Assembly: GCA_947561715.1 (NCBI GenBank)
Contig: OX387198.1
Span: 2,604,001-2,668,000 of the forward strand
Source of the DNA: Ascidia mentula
Lineage: Eukaryota; Chordata; Ascidiacea; Phlebobranchia; Ascidiidae
DNA length: 64,000 bases
Direction of reading: 5' to 3'
A program made the position numbers and the translations under genes. A model generated the notes under the pieces. That model saw only the letters and a list, made by a program, of their open reading frames with translations. It searched no databases and was not told the DNA's origin. This document shows positions 45,301 through 57,775 of the stretch, in pieces. Each line of letters begins with the position of its first letter. Position 1 is the stretch's first letter.

Positions 45301-48300
45301 AACATTGGTCAAATAAATTTCCTGGAACAATTAATAACCCAATATCATTTAAGTGTCTGTTGCTTTGGCAGGATACCTAGCGAAAGGGCAACCAGATATT
45401 ATGTTTAACTTGAGTCGTTAAGTTAGGTACAGCTTGATAATGAGTTCAAACCTTAACGAAACTCAAATTTTTCTATACCTTGCTTCGGCATCAAGAAAAA
45501 TGGCTAATCCTAGATGACTACAACACTACGGCTTCAGTGTCTGTGAACCTTGCAGTCGTGGAGCAAAAGCAATAATGGTTACATAGAAGTGATTTTTGAA
45601 CCCCATGTTGTTTACTACTATCAGTGAAATTAAAGGTACGCCAAGCGAATAATGCTAATCAAACATACCCAAATCCTGCAGTGTTTCCTGCATTATGTTC
45701 TCTGGATGGTTTGGTTTGTCATCAGATGGTTGGTTATGAGTGACATCATACGAGGTGGTTGCAGGCTCGCCTGTGCTTCGAACTTGTTCTACAAGAGATA
45801 TTTAAAATGTTTCCAGGCACAAAGTTGAACGGAGGTACTTATGTTAGTAAATATTACTTGAAAATTTACACATTAATTTTTTTTGCGAATATTTGTTGCA
45901 AAATATTTGGGGATGAAAATTACTGTTGGACAACCACTTGCAAGCTAGTAAGATATAAGATACCTAAAAGCACACAAATAATGTCCGCAACCACAACTAA
46001 AGTATGCTATCATGAAGCAAATTTATAAATGAGATAAAATGTAGTTGCACTGACTTAATGTTGACTCAACAGTTGCCAAGCAGATTTTGGTATCTTCAAT
46101 CCACTTCTTTCTTTCCTCTTCAGTCATGTCTGTTGCCATACCGTAAGCCTGAATTGCCCGTTTAAAACATACTAAACTTTCATTCAGTCGATTTGATTTC
46201 CAGTAAACAAGTCCAAGGTTGCGCATCAAACGTCCAAACACTTCATGCTTCGCTGAGTTTTTACCGAACTGTTTCCTCATCATTTCAAGTCCAAGTCTGA
46301 CTGCTTTGTCAACAGACGAAACATCTCCGATTAAATCTTGACATATTTGAATCTTGTGCAAACACCAAACTTGGCATAAACATGCAACTTCCTTTTCTAC
46401 GTTTTTCACATTCTGTATTTTGAGTCTCATCTTCTCCATTAGTGGGATCACGTGATCGCGAACAATAAATTTGTTTCTTACTAATTGTAACAAATCTGAT
46501 GTTTTCAGCAAATTTTCGCTGGAACATTTTAGACCCAGCACGCAATCCCTAACACCCTCCGCTCCTGTTTTTCCATTGGGATATTTTTCATAAAGTTCCG
46601 ATGATAAATCGTAAAACAAAATCGATTCCAAACAATTGCCCTTTCCTGTCTGTTCATCTCCAGCTTTTTTTAAATTTTCTGCAGTTGCCCCATGACCTTC
46701 AATTAACCTTGAAAGTTGGTTTCTTATTTCATTTGCTTCTAAATATTTCCCCTTATTCAACAAATCGACGTAATTTACTGCCAGAGTCACATCAATATAA
46801 TCTGAAACAAAAAAAACATTTTAAATATAAATACAAGATACGCAAATATGATCTTCAGAAGAACTAAATGTTGAGGTTGCTTCAACTAACCTGTTTTCTG
46901 CAATGTTCCCTGCATGTTCTTCTCTGCATCATTTGGTTTACCACGTAATGGTTGACTGTCAGATACATCATGAGAGGTACTTACAAGGTCTGTATGGCTG
47001 AAAATTTGTTCTGCAATAAAAATCCAAGTGCTACATGTTATACAATGAATACGTATACTTTTTTTGTAAACTGATTGCAAACAATATAAGTATCACACAA
47101 CAAAAAAGGCTTTTACAAATGACCATTAAGTGGAGCTGCATATTATTCAAATATATCTACCAATATGTGACGAGTGGTTAAACGAATATAATTTTAAAAA
47201 TGTACTGATATTCTGGCATAAACGTACTGTATTTTACGACGTTTCTGCGTTGGCCAAGCATGCGGTGACATTGCGACATATATGGGAGCCCATGTCCTGG
47301 AAATGGAGCTGGACCACGCCAAGCGGCTATTTCTTGAGTCGCTGCACATCCACAAAAATAGTGGTTGCGTCAATGACAAAGAACAATGTGCTTTCTTTCC
47401 AGCAGTTTGCAATAATTTGTTGTAATTGTTGTGTCTTCTGCAATGTTTGGTGCCTCTGCCTCTAGCACGTGAGTTGACAAGCGGTGTCAACGTTCCCCCT
47501 TTTTTCTTTTGTGCCCCTGCATGTTTCAGTGTGATTCACTTGTTGCGTTATACCTGGTGAAGTCTCGCCGCATGGCAGACGAAACGTCGTAAAATACAGT
47601 ACGTTTATGCCAGAAGATCAGTACATTTTTAATTGCAATATGCCTGGCAGCAACAGGAATTTCGAAATTAATTTGCTTTTATAATTATGTTATACTTACT
47701 ACGAAATGGTCGTGATATGTGAAGTTCATCAACTGGCAAATGTGTGTTTTGCACAAGTTGATATAAGACCCGCAAATCCTCACGAAAAATCTGTATCAAT
47801 CCAAGAAATTATTTTAGTTTCGGTAAATTCAATAAATATGTTTAGTCAAATCCTCAAAATCTACACAGCTTTTGTAGCCACATTTTTTAGTAAATTAAGA
47901 TCATTTGAGTTCCAAAGTATGTAGCATTTTACAAACATATGTTTGTACACTAAGTATAAAGCCCTGTAACTAGTGTTAATCAAAAAAGTGTATTATGCAA
48001 AAAAAAACGTTAGAAATGTTACAAAATATTTGCCTGAAATGATTTAAGTCCTTCTTTGATTGTGGTGGCAACATTTTCTTTGAACTGTCGTTGCATATTT
48101 TTCCATTCATGTTCACTGACTTTCAGTCCATCTGTGCCTTTGATCTCAATATTGTGGAAATTTCCCACTTGATGATGATTATTGAGTTCATCAAGTAGGG
48201 AATTGATTTCTTTCAATATTTCACCCGAGGCACATCCGCTTGTAATGCGATTTGCAACGCTTTCCTCATCAGCAACAACTGTGATTATGATACTCCCATG

Positions 48301-48498
48301 CGTAACATCAACAACCTGTCTACCTCTGCTTTCAAAGGGTTTTAGTATGGCTCGTACATAGTCCTCACTGTTTATTCTTGTCCATGGTAGGTGTGTATCA
48401 GCTATAATTCCTGACTCTACTGTGGATGTTAACACAACTTCTGCAGCTGGTCCTGTGAGCCGAAAATGCAGAAACTTCAAATCAACATTTTCAGCCAT
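42378..48498 (-). CDS. TRADD-N-like plus triple TPR-module protein, gene C
   Basis: Nine exons join in frame (1076 aa): 48034-48498, 47700-47790, 46891-47010, 46055-46801, 45669-45788, 44550-45293, 44028-44117, 43638-43733 and 42378-43135. Same architecture as its neighbours: TRADD-N-like exon (MAENVDLKFLHFRLTG), IFREDLRVLYQLVQNT exon, then linker/TPR pairs. The small exon 7 (DITEGADDVQRQQ...) is present. Exon 8 has lost the donor used in the sister genes (GGTATG); an upstream GTACAT after CAGG restores phase 1 and is my choice, but splicing here is uncertain. The intron between exons 2 and 3 carries a retroelement fragment. Each module's FGENSAKH/FGKNSAKH block precedes a TPR helix pair. Confidence 0.72.
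47196..47630 (+). mobile_element. Penelope-like (GIY-YIG) retroelement fragment with inverted ends
   Basis: 435 bp inserted in an intron of gene C; the matching introns of B and D lack it. The two 50-bp ends (47196-47245 and 47581-47630) are inverted copies differing at one base. Between them, plus-strand coding remnants (LAKHAVTLRHIW; HAKRLFLESLHIHKNSG) resemble the extreme C-terminal part of Penelope-type GIY-YIG endonuclease proteins. It is a decayed 5'-truncated fragment. A hammerhead-like core lies at its right end. Confidence 0.55.
47554..47590 (+). ncRNA. Hammerhead-like motif in the Penelope-like fragment
   Basis: CTGGTGA (one change from CTGATGA), a stem II of GTCT/AGAC extended by GCC/GGC with a GCAT loop, then GAAACGTCG. 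Penelope-like elements of many animals are known to carry hammerhead ribozymes at this kind of position. Confidence 0.45.
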
Positions 48499-49494
48499 TT
48501 TTCAGTAGTGCTTGTTTTATGATACAGCAACCTTCACAAAAACGTATGCAACACTAGTAGTAAATGTTGGCTACCACATTCAAATCCCTTGGTAAAAACA
48601 AGAATGCGGTGCCCGAACCGCATACAGCCCGCAGCCAAAACAGCTCGAGCGCCTGAACTACCTCGTAACGTACAAAAATAGCAGTATAACAATCAAATTT
48701 TACATGCAATCGTGTTCAAAGGGTCCTCAGAGGACACCGCTCTAAACCTCCATTCAAGATATGCCTTGAAAATGTTTCACAACATCACGAAACGCCTCGA
48801 CGCTATTGTAATTCAATGAAACGTAAAGTTAAAAAATGACAGCGCCCCAAGACAAAAGCGCGCTGGCGCGTGACCATCACCACGACAACAGGTAGTTCTG
48901 ATATGTTAAAAATCATAAACTCAGAAATATAATACCTGTGGTGACATTTGGTGTAAAAATTTTTTTGTGAAATTGCTTGATCGAATCTGCACTAGGCTAC
49001 TATTGCATACAGTTTCTAAGTGCGCATCATGTTCACAATATCTAACACCACGCCGCTGGCAACCTGTGACGCACAGTTCCGTCCATAAATTTTGTAATCT
49101 TAACGATTATGTGTTTCTCAAGTATGTAAAGAGCATTAACTATCTCACCTTGCTATATAACAACTATATACTTACCTCCACTCAAAATATATCTTTCATT
49201 AGCCTCACAGATCGCTTTGACGTCTTTGTAATTCAACGAAACGTAAAGTTTGAAAAAGCCAGCGCCCCCCAGACAAAAGCGCGATTAACTGTCCCGTGAC
49301 TGCCTCGCGACTGGAAATGTCAAGATAGCAGGTAGATTTTACCCTCTACTGTTACTCTTAACATTTCCATTACAAGCATAAACCACGTTTCTAAAGTTGA
49401 AAGGGTTGCATTATTACATCAAAATGACACCTCTTCTCATTGTTATCAAATAAAGCCTTTTTGTCATTCACTTTTGGTTCTGCTTGGTTTAAAG

Positions 49495-49979
49495 CAGTGT
49501 TTCTCAAACTTTTTTCTGTACCGCCCACCAAACACCTGAGTCATTTAACAACGCCTAACAGAACAGACAATAAACACAACGAATTCATTTGTTGCTTGTT
49601 AAATAATGCGATGGGTGAGGTTAGTGCAATGACACCAACTTCTCAATATCAGGTTACATGTCGGACAAAAACAAAAGTCTCCTCAATTGTCAATATCAAG
49701 ACGATTTCTTTTTCCGTCTAAAAGAGTGGTGAATGCCCAGAACGCACGTTTCACCAAGTAAGAGCTAAGAAAATTACGGAAAGGTGCTCGCGTACCACCT
49801 GGAATGCGGTCGCATACCACTAATGGTAAACGTACCGGTTGGGAAGCACAGACTTGCGCTATAAGAAAAAAATTGCCATGTCACCAAGCGCCCCCCAATC
49901 GCCCATTCAGTCTCCAGCGCCCCCCGTACGATTACAAACGCCCCCAGGTGGGCGCTGGAGCCCACTTTGGGAACCACTG
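49495..49979. mobile_element. hAT-type MITE
   Basis: Termini CAGTGTTTCTCAAA and TTTGGGAACCACTG form an imperfect inverted repeat inside an 8-bp duplication (GTTTAAAG at 49487-49494, GTTTAGAG at 49980-49987; one difference). The empty site is preserved in unit B at 40748-40755. Inside it, about 49775-49855, lies an inverted match to the CCCAACCGGTRGTACGCG repeat seen at 21050 and 58500, so it may be composite. Non-coding. Confidence 0.75.
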
Positions 49980-51437
49980 GTTTAGAGGCTCTGCTGCGGT
50001 GATGCAACTACAGTATAACTTGATCATGAGGAAACTTTAGTTCAATATTCATGAAATTTGTTGCCATTTTGTTATCATACCACACAAAAAAGACAACACA
50101 AGAATAATTTATGCACGTAGTTGATTTTAACAAAGTCAAACATACACAACCACTGTGCGGTGTAACCCGCAGTGTCAACATATCATGGTTTAAAGGGTCG
50201 GGTGCCGACCAAAACGTATTCAAGCTAAAGTTTTTCAGTGGACTATCATAAACAGAATGGAATAAGCATAGACGCGACCCAGGTGTTTTCAATTGATAAT
50301 TACGGCCATAATTTCAGTTGGAATTCATAAACGGATACGACTGGTGTTGTCAAACCATAAACAATGTATTCTGTTACCGATGCAGGCAGGAATATATCTG
50401 GATATACTTCATTGGATACAATTTCATGTCACATGAAAATTAAAAAGCCGATTATAATCAGCCAACTTTAACTGATTGGATTCCACACACAATAAAGATG
50501 CAGACAGAACGAAGGATGCAGGTGGAGTATTCATGCAGAACAGTTAATGAAAGCTGAATCAAGTATCATTCTTTATTTTAATACTTTCACAACCTACAAT
50601 ATTGTTTTTCGAAAATAGTATTTTGCAAAGAATATTACCTGCTGTGGTGGTATGAATAATGACCTGCTGGGCCTTTTATTCCATAAAACGATTCAGCCTC
50701 AATTTCTACATCCTCATCTAAGGCAGCGCTCCAGGGGATGAAGCCATATGAGCTTCTTAGCAATTAAAACCGGACAATTTAATAAAATTAATAGCTTTTT
50801 ATTTTTAACAAACTTTTGATGTTACCACAGTTGAATTTCGTTAAACTCAACCCAAGACTATGGATAGAGTGTAAAACAGTCATTTTCACGTTAAAGGGAG
50901 ATACTGCTTTCAGACTAGCACTCCGTATGCCTTGTTTGTTGCGTGAAGAAGCTACAAGAGTGTAAGTATCCAACTTACAAAGTACACGATTTACATAAAG
51001 TTACATTGGGCTTTGCGTTTGCCCATAGCAGCCAACTATTTTCTAACCAAGAGTCAGACGGGGCGTGTAGACACCAAAGATTGATATCTGGGTTTACATC
51101 AGTTTATACGAGGTTATACGCAAGTTCTATTTTATTGTCACTGCACAATGCGTTGCAAACGCGCGTAGCCTATTTGTATGTCGTAACGTTATTATAACTA
51201 TTAGAGCTATAAGCAAGTACATGGGATACTTGAAATAATAAGCCAACATACGCTTCTTTACAAACGGTCCGCACCGAAGGCTGGTGAAAATTTTAATGCA
51301 CAATCCAACAACTAGAAGTCTAAAACGTTAAATCTGTACATTTTGCAAAAATCATACTAATATCAGAATGAAATTGCAGATTGTCTCTAAACTGTTGACT
51401 TGCAGGAATCACCGACAAAAGGAATCTGTACAAATAG

Positions 51438-51443
51438 TTTATT
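51438..51443 (-). terminator. Possible polyadenylation signal of gene D
   Basis: AATAAA on the minus strand about 500 nt after the stop, at the position matching genes B and C. Confidence 0.3.
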
Positions 51444-51942
51444 GTCTGACTTAGGGGAATAAATCCCAAGCCGGCAAAGTGCTTTGTTATCAACTAAATC
51501 AGCAATTGTTTATCAAAAAACAGTCTTACAAGAAATAATCGTCAGTGAAGGCAAAGGCATTGCAATATATACAAAGACGTGGCATAAGCGACACAAATAG
51601 TAAAAGCAATGTTAAACAATTACTACAAGGCTTGTCATTATACGCTACCCACACAAATTCACAAATAACTTTATATACAGCATATACATAAATGTTACAG
51701 ATACGAAATGAAGCAAATCTACGCATACATGTACAACGTGATGAAATCAAAATATTTTTCTTTTACGCAAAATACTACAAGGGTTGAACAATAAAGCACA
51801 AGAAATCAAAGGCACGGATAAAATCATATCGAGTCAGGTACCCAGTCGCACTGTGAAGTGATGGGTTGCGAGAAGCCGCATAAGACGTTAGGTGGCCACT
51901 CTTCTGTTAGAGCTAGTCCACAAACCACATTCGGATTAAAGT

Positions 51943-54900
51943 TTACTGACGAAGCATTTTTTGAATTCTTTGGAAATTTTCTTTACTCCAGTTTATCCAC
52001 TCATTCCTTTCCTCCTCAGTTATGTCTGTTGCCTTTGTGAGAGCTTGGATTGCTTTTTGAAACAAATGCATGCTCTTATTCGGTCGATTTGTTTTCTCGC
52101 AAACAACTCCAAGGTCGTATAACAAACGTCCGAACACTCGATGCTTTGCTGAGTTTTCACCAAACTGTTTCCTCATCATTTCAAGTCCAAGAGTGATTTT
52201 TGTTTCACTCGGCAAATAATCTCCAAGGAACTGTTGACTCACTCCAATGTAATATAAACATTTAACTTGATATAAACGTGAAACATTCTGTTTCACATTT
52301 CCGATATTTTGTATTTTGAGTCTCATCATTTCCATTAGTGGGATCACGTAATTGCGAACAATTTCTGTGTTTCGAAGCTTAGGTACCAAATCTGATGTTT
52401 TGAGCAAATATTCGCATGTGGAATGCAGACCGCAAACACAATCCTCCACACCTTGTGCTGCCAGGGTTCCCTCATGTTTTACATAAAGTTCTGATGCAAG
52501 ATCGTAAAATAAAATCGATTCCAAACATTTTCCCTCTTCTCTGTTTGCATCTCCAGTTGTTTCCAAATCTTTTGCAGTTGCCCCAAGACCTTCAAGTGAC
52601 CTTGAAAGTTGGTTTCTTGCTTCGTCAGCTTCGGAATATTTATGTATTTTCAACAACTCGACGTAATGTTTCAGGAGTGGAGTCAGGTCAATGTTTTTGT
52701 CTAAAATACAAAATCTAATAAATAAATCAAGAGAGATGCATAGCAACAGTGACTGACTATCGCTTGTTTATTTTGTACATAGGTGTGGGGTCTCATTAAA
52801 TCGACAAAAATATGTACTTTCACATTAAAATTGTACAAACTAATCTAAACGCAGCCAACTGACAAATTACAAAACAAGGAGTTATTAGAATGAGGAAAGT
52901 TAAACACAAAATACTGCAACAGAAACAAGGAAAATATGTAAGTTGCTACGTATGAACAGCCGCTCTTGGGCAAATAAACCGGAAATTTTATCCTTTGAAA
53001 TCAATATTCAACTACTGTGGTTAGGTTTAACGTTATTCAATGACTGGCGTCAAACGAACGTGAACTGAGATTGCAGCATAATTTAAAAGAGAAAGCCTGT
53101 GTTAAAATGTTTCCCATGCCTACGTTTACATACCGGTTTGTTGCAATGTACCCTGTAAGCTGTTTCCATCATCAGTTGTCTCGAGAGGACGAGTTGGCTG
53201 AGAGTTGGTTGCACTCCCTGGAGTGTTACGAACTTGTTCTGCACAAGAGATATTTATAACATTTTTGCCGCACACTGTCTAAACTTTTTTTAGTGCTCAC
53301 CTGTGACATGAAATGACGACTGTTTTTCAGTTGCATGACGAGATTCTCTGTTTATTTTTGTGCTTTTGGGCAATGAAAATCCTACAAGTATTAATCATGT
53401 TACGACAAGTTTACCATATTTCCTAGATATGTAGAAATAAACATTGAAGAAACACAGCAGCACAATTAAAAGATTGGTGCAAGGATAGTTTACTGCATAA
53501 TTGTTGACTTGAACATTAGGAGAAATATTAAACCATGCATAATTTTTTGAAGAATGTGTTACAAAATAAAAGCTGCATGTCAATTATTAATGCACTCTTT
53601 CTAGTATAGTTTACCCTACTTGACAATCGCATAAATGTTTGTTGCAGTAAACTTTGCCAGGGATTTGATGCATGCTGTCTTTGTACATCGTCGGCTCCTT
53701 CAGTTAGATCTAAAAGCATGAATTTCGACAATCTATTCTGTTTCTTAATCAGCCCTTGAGTCTCTGCTATGAAACAGATTAACAAGACGAATACTTGTTG
53801 CAAGCTATGGAAGGATAAAACATACTGTGGGTACATTGGCGTTAATTTTATTTTCAGGGCAGGCTAATTAAAATCATTCTACGGTCTAAGTTCTTTGGGT
53901 TATAAACGTATTTGTATCTGACGTTTTTCGCGCAAAAAAAAAAGAAAACGAAATTTGTGTAAAAGTACAAAGCTTGTAAAGATCAAACGATTCATTTGCA
54001 GGAACCCAAAAAAACCAAAGCGATGCAATCGAAATATCGTAGGACCCATGACTTCAGTATATGGACTACCGAGGGACGTTTCAAAACCAAGATAGGCAAC
54101 CTAGCCTGGATTTTTAGCAGGTTAGGCAGGCCTTCTCTGTTATAGGAAGCAAAGCCTTGGCCAACCAATCCCAAGGTTGGGGACTTTAAAATAGGTTTCA
54201 AGTTTTTATTCCCAAATACAAGATTATCACAGCGATTACTTGGCGGACCCATAGTGAGAGTATGAATCACTAAAAGCGTTGAAGCATATTTTAAGACTTT
54301 TTTATTACATTCCAAATATGTAACATTCAACTTAGCAAATGAGTGGTAATATGAATCACTAAGGTAGTACTTTAAATATAACAAAAGTTTACTGACCTGA
54401 CATTGTTTGAACATTTCGTAAGTTAATTTCACTTTGTTTAATCCGCTCCTTCCTTGTCTCTTCAGTTATGTCTGTTGCCATTCCCAAAGCTTGAATTGAT
54501 CTTTCAGAAAAATCCATACTTTCATTTAGTCGATTTGTTCTCCAGCAAACATGACCAAGCATGTACAACAAATGTCCGAACACAAAATGCTTTGCTGAGT
54601 TTTCACCAAACTGTTTCCTCATCATTTCAAGTCCAAGTTTGATTGTCGATTCCTGAGATGAAATATCTTCCAATAACTGTTGACTCCATTGAATGCGATA
54701 CAAACACCAAACTTGACTTCGACATAAAACTTTCTTTTCCACATTTTCCACGTTTTGTATTTTGAGTCTCATCATTTCCATTAAATTGATCACGTAGTCC
54801 CCAACTATTTGTTTGTTTCTGAATTTTGAAAGTAAATCCGATGATTTCAGTAAATCCTCGCATGTCTGACTCAGACCAAACACACAGTCCTTCAGACCGT

Positions 54901-57775
54901 TGACTCCTTTTCTGCCATCTGGACATTTTTCATACAGTTCCGATGAAAGATAGTGAAATAAAATGGAATGAAAAAATTGCTTCTTTTTTCTCATTTCTTC
55001 TCTGATTGATTTCAAATCGTTAGGTGTTAACCAAAGACCCTTAATTGACCTTAAAATTTGGTTTCCAGTTTTATTTGCCGCAGAATATTTTCGTTTGATT
55101 AACAAATCTACGTAATTTGCAATCAGTGGCGTCGGGTCGTTCTGTTTATCTGAAACAACAACAGTCAAGTAAACTCCCTGGAACAATTAATAACCCAATT
55201 AATAACCCAAATTTATAACCCAAAATCTTTTAAGTGTCTGTTGTTTTAACAAGATGCCTAGCGAAAGGTCAACCAGATATTATGTGAGTCGTTAAATTAG
55301 GTACAGCTGCTGGGTTATGAGTTCAAACTTTACCGCAGCCCAGATTTTTAAAAATCTTGCTCTGTCGTCAAGAGAAATGGCTAAAACTGGGTGTCTGTGA
55401 ACCTTGCAATCGTGCAGCAAGAACAACAATGTTTAATTCGAAGTGATTTTTTTGAACCCCATGTTGTTTCTACTGTCAGTGAAACTAAAGTTAGAGCAAG
55501 CGAATAATGCTAATAAAACATACCCAAATCCTGCAGTGTTCCCTGCATTATGTTCTCTGGGTAATTTGGTTTGTCACTTGATAGTTGGTTGTGAGAGACA
55601 TCATAAGAGGTGGTTGTGGGCTCCGCTGTTCTTTGTTCTGCAATACATCACTTTGTTTAAAACGTTTCCAGGCACAAACTTGAACGGATGTGATTATTTT
55701 GTCAATATCGCTTGGAAATTTACACATCAAAATTTTTGCAAACTATTTGGGGATGAAAATTATTGTTGGGCGATCACTTGCAAGCTGGATCACTTGCAAG
55801 CTGGTTTCAAAATATCCAAAAGCACACAAATTATGTCCGCAAACAAACTAAGCTTAGGAGATCAAGCAAATCTATAATTGGGATAAAATGTATAAGTAGT
55901 TGCACTGACTTAATGTTGACTCAACAGTTGCCAGGCGGCTTTTGGCATGTTGAATCCACTTCTTCCTTTCTTTTTCAGTCATGTCTGTTGCCATTCCATA
56001 AGCATGAATTGCACGTTTAAAGCAAACTGCACTTTCATTCAGCTGATTTTTATCCTCGCAAATAAATCCAAGGTTGCGCATTAAACGCCCGAACACTTCA
56101 TGCTTTGTTGAGTTTTCACGGAACTGTTTTCTCATCATTTCAAGTCCAAGTTTGACTGTTTTTTCCTCAGACGAAACATCTCCGATTAAATCTTGACACA
56201 ATTCAATCTTGTGCAAGCACCAAACTTGGCATAAACATGCAACTTCCTTTTCTACGTTTTTTACATTCTGTATTTTAAGTCTCATCTTTTCCATTAGTGG
56301 GATCACGTGATCGCGAACAATGAATTTGTTTCTTACCAATTGTAACAAATCTGATGTTTTCAGAAAATTTTCGCTGGAACATTTCATACCCAGCACGCAA
56401 TCCCTAACACCCTCTGCTCCTGTTTTTGCATTTGGATATTTTTCATAAAGTTCCGATGATAAATCGTAAAACAAAATCGATTCCAAACAACCCCCCTCTT
56501 CTCTCTTTTCATCTCCAGCTGTTTTTAAATTTTCTGCAGTTGCCTCACGACCTTCAAGTGACTTTGAAAGTTGGTTTCTCGTTTCATTTGCTTTTAAATA
56601 TTTTCCCTTTTTCAACAAATCAACGTAATTTACTGCCAGAGTCATATCAATATAATCTGAAACAAAAAAAAGCAATTTTGTTTTTTACTAAATATAAGAT
56701 ACGCAATTATAATCTCCTTCAGAAGAACTAAATGTTGACTCAGGTTTCTTCAACTAACCTGTTTGCTGCAATGTTTCCTGTGTGTTGTTTTCTGCATCAT
56801 TTGGCTCACCACGTAATGGTTGACTGTCAGATACATTATGAGAGGCAAGGTCGGTATGGCCTAGATTTTGTTCTGAAAAAAAAAATCAAGGGCTACGTGT
56901 TATATAATGAATACGTATAATTTTTTGGTAAACTGTTTGCAAACAAAATCACACAGCAGAAAGACTTTTACAAATGACCATTAGGTGGAGCTGCATATTA
57001 ATCGAATAAATCCACCAACATGTGGCGAGCGGTTAAACTAAAATGATTTCCTTTGTATATTTATGTTATACTTACTATGAGATGGTCGTGATATGTGAAG
57101 TTCATCAACTGGCAACTCTGTGTTTTGCACAAGTTTATACAAGGTTCGCAAATCCTCGCGGAAAATCTGCATCAATGCAAGAACTTATTTTAATTTCAGT
57201 AACTTCAATAAATATGTTATGTGAATAAAACCCTGTAACTAGTGTTAATCACAAAAGTGTATTATGCAAAAAAAACGTTAGAAATGTTACATAATATTTG
57301 CCTGAAATGATTTCAGTCCTTCTTTGATTGTGGTGGCAACATTTTCCTTGAACTGTCGTTGCATATTTTTCCATTTATGTTCATTGACTTCCAGTCCATC
57401 TGTGCCTTTGATCTCAATATTGTGGAAATTTCCCACTTGATAATGATTATTGAGTTCATCAAGTAAGGAATTGATTTCTTTCAATATTTCACCCGAGGCA
57501 CAACCGCTTGTAATGCGATTGGCAACGCTTTCCTCATTAACAACAACTGTTACCATGATACTTCCATGTGTAATATTAACAACCTGTCCGCCTCTGCTTT
57601 CAAAGGGTTTTAGTATGGCTCGTACATAGTCCTCACTGTTTATTCTTGTCCATGGTAGGTGTGTATCAGCTATAAGTCCTGACTCAACTGTGGATGTTAA
57701 CACAACTTCTGCAGCTGGTCCAGTAAGCCGAATATGCAGAAACTTCAAATCAACATTCAAAACATTTTCTGCCAT
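51943..57775 (-). CDS. TRADD-N-like plus triple TPR-module protein, gene D
   Basis: Nine exons join in frame (1081 aa): 57302-57775, 57076-57166, 56759-56872, 55910-56656, 55524-55637, 54397-55149, 53620-53709, 53134-53238 and 51943-52700. Exon 1 is 158 aa (three more residues, LNV, near the start). The first TPR exon starts DYIDMTLAVNYVDLL, the second DKQNDPTPLIANYV, the last DKNIDLTPLLKHYV; these position-specific openings are shared by genes B and C. Linkers are polar and Q/T/N-rich (NTQETLQQT). All module exons are phase 1-1. The start ATG sits in TGAAAAATGGCAG, as in gene C. A conserved donor about 240 nt upstream suggests a 5'-UTR intron. Expected to be soluble; an adaptor role is inferred. 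Confidence 0.75.

Larger units (their letters stand above)
40816..50040. repeat. Segmental duplication unit C
   Basis: Second 9.2-kb unit, collinear with B. Unit-specific insertions are a Penelope-like fragment in an intron (47196-47630) and a hAT-type MITE (49495-49979). Confidence 0.8.

Noticed and set aside
53992-54432. 146-codon minus-strand frame with a counterpart at 34919-35290
   Set aside because: It begins inside the second TPR exon in a different frame and runs through the following intron. Gene C lacks it. Its openness follows from high identity between units.
54627-54926. Antisense and shifted frames over the TPR exons (for example MSRWQKRSQRSEG..., MHLDIFHKVP...)
   Set aside because: Shadows of the real TPR reading frame. 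The real frame has matching splice sites and domain blocks.
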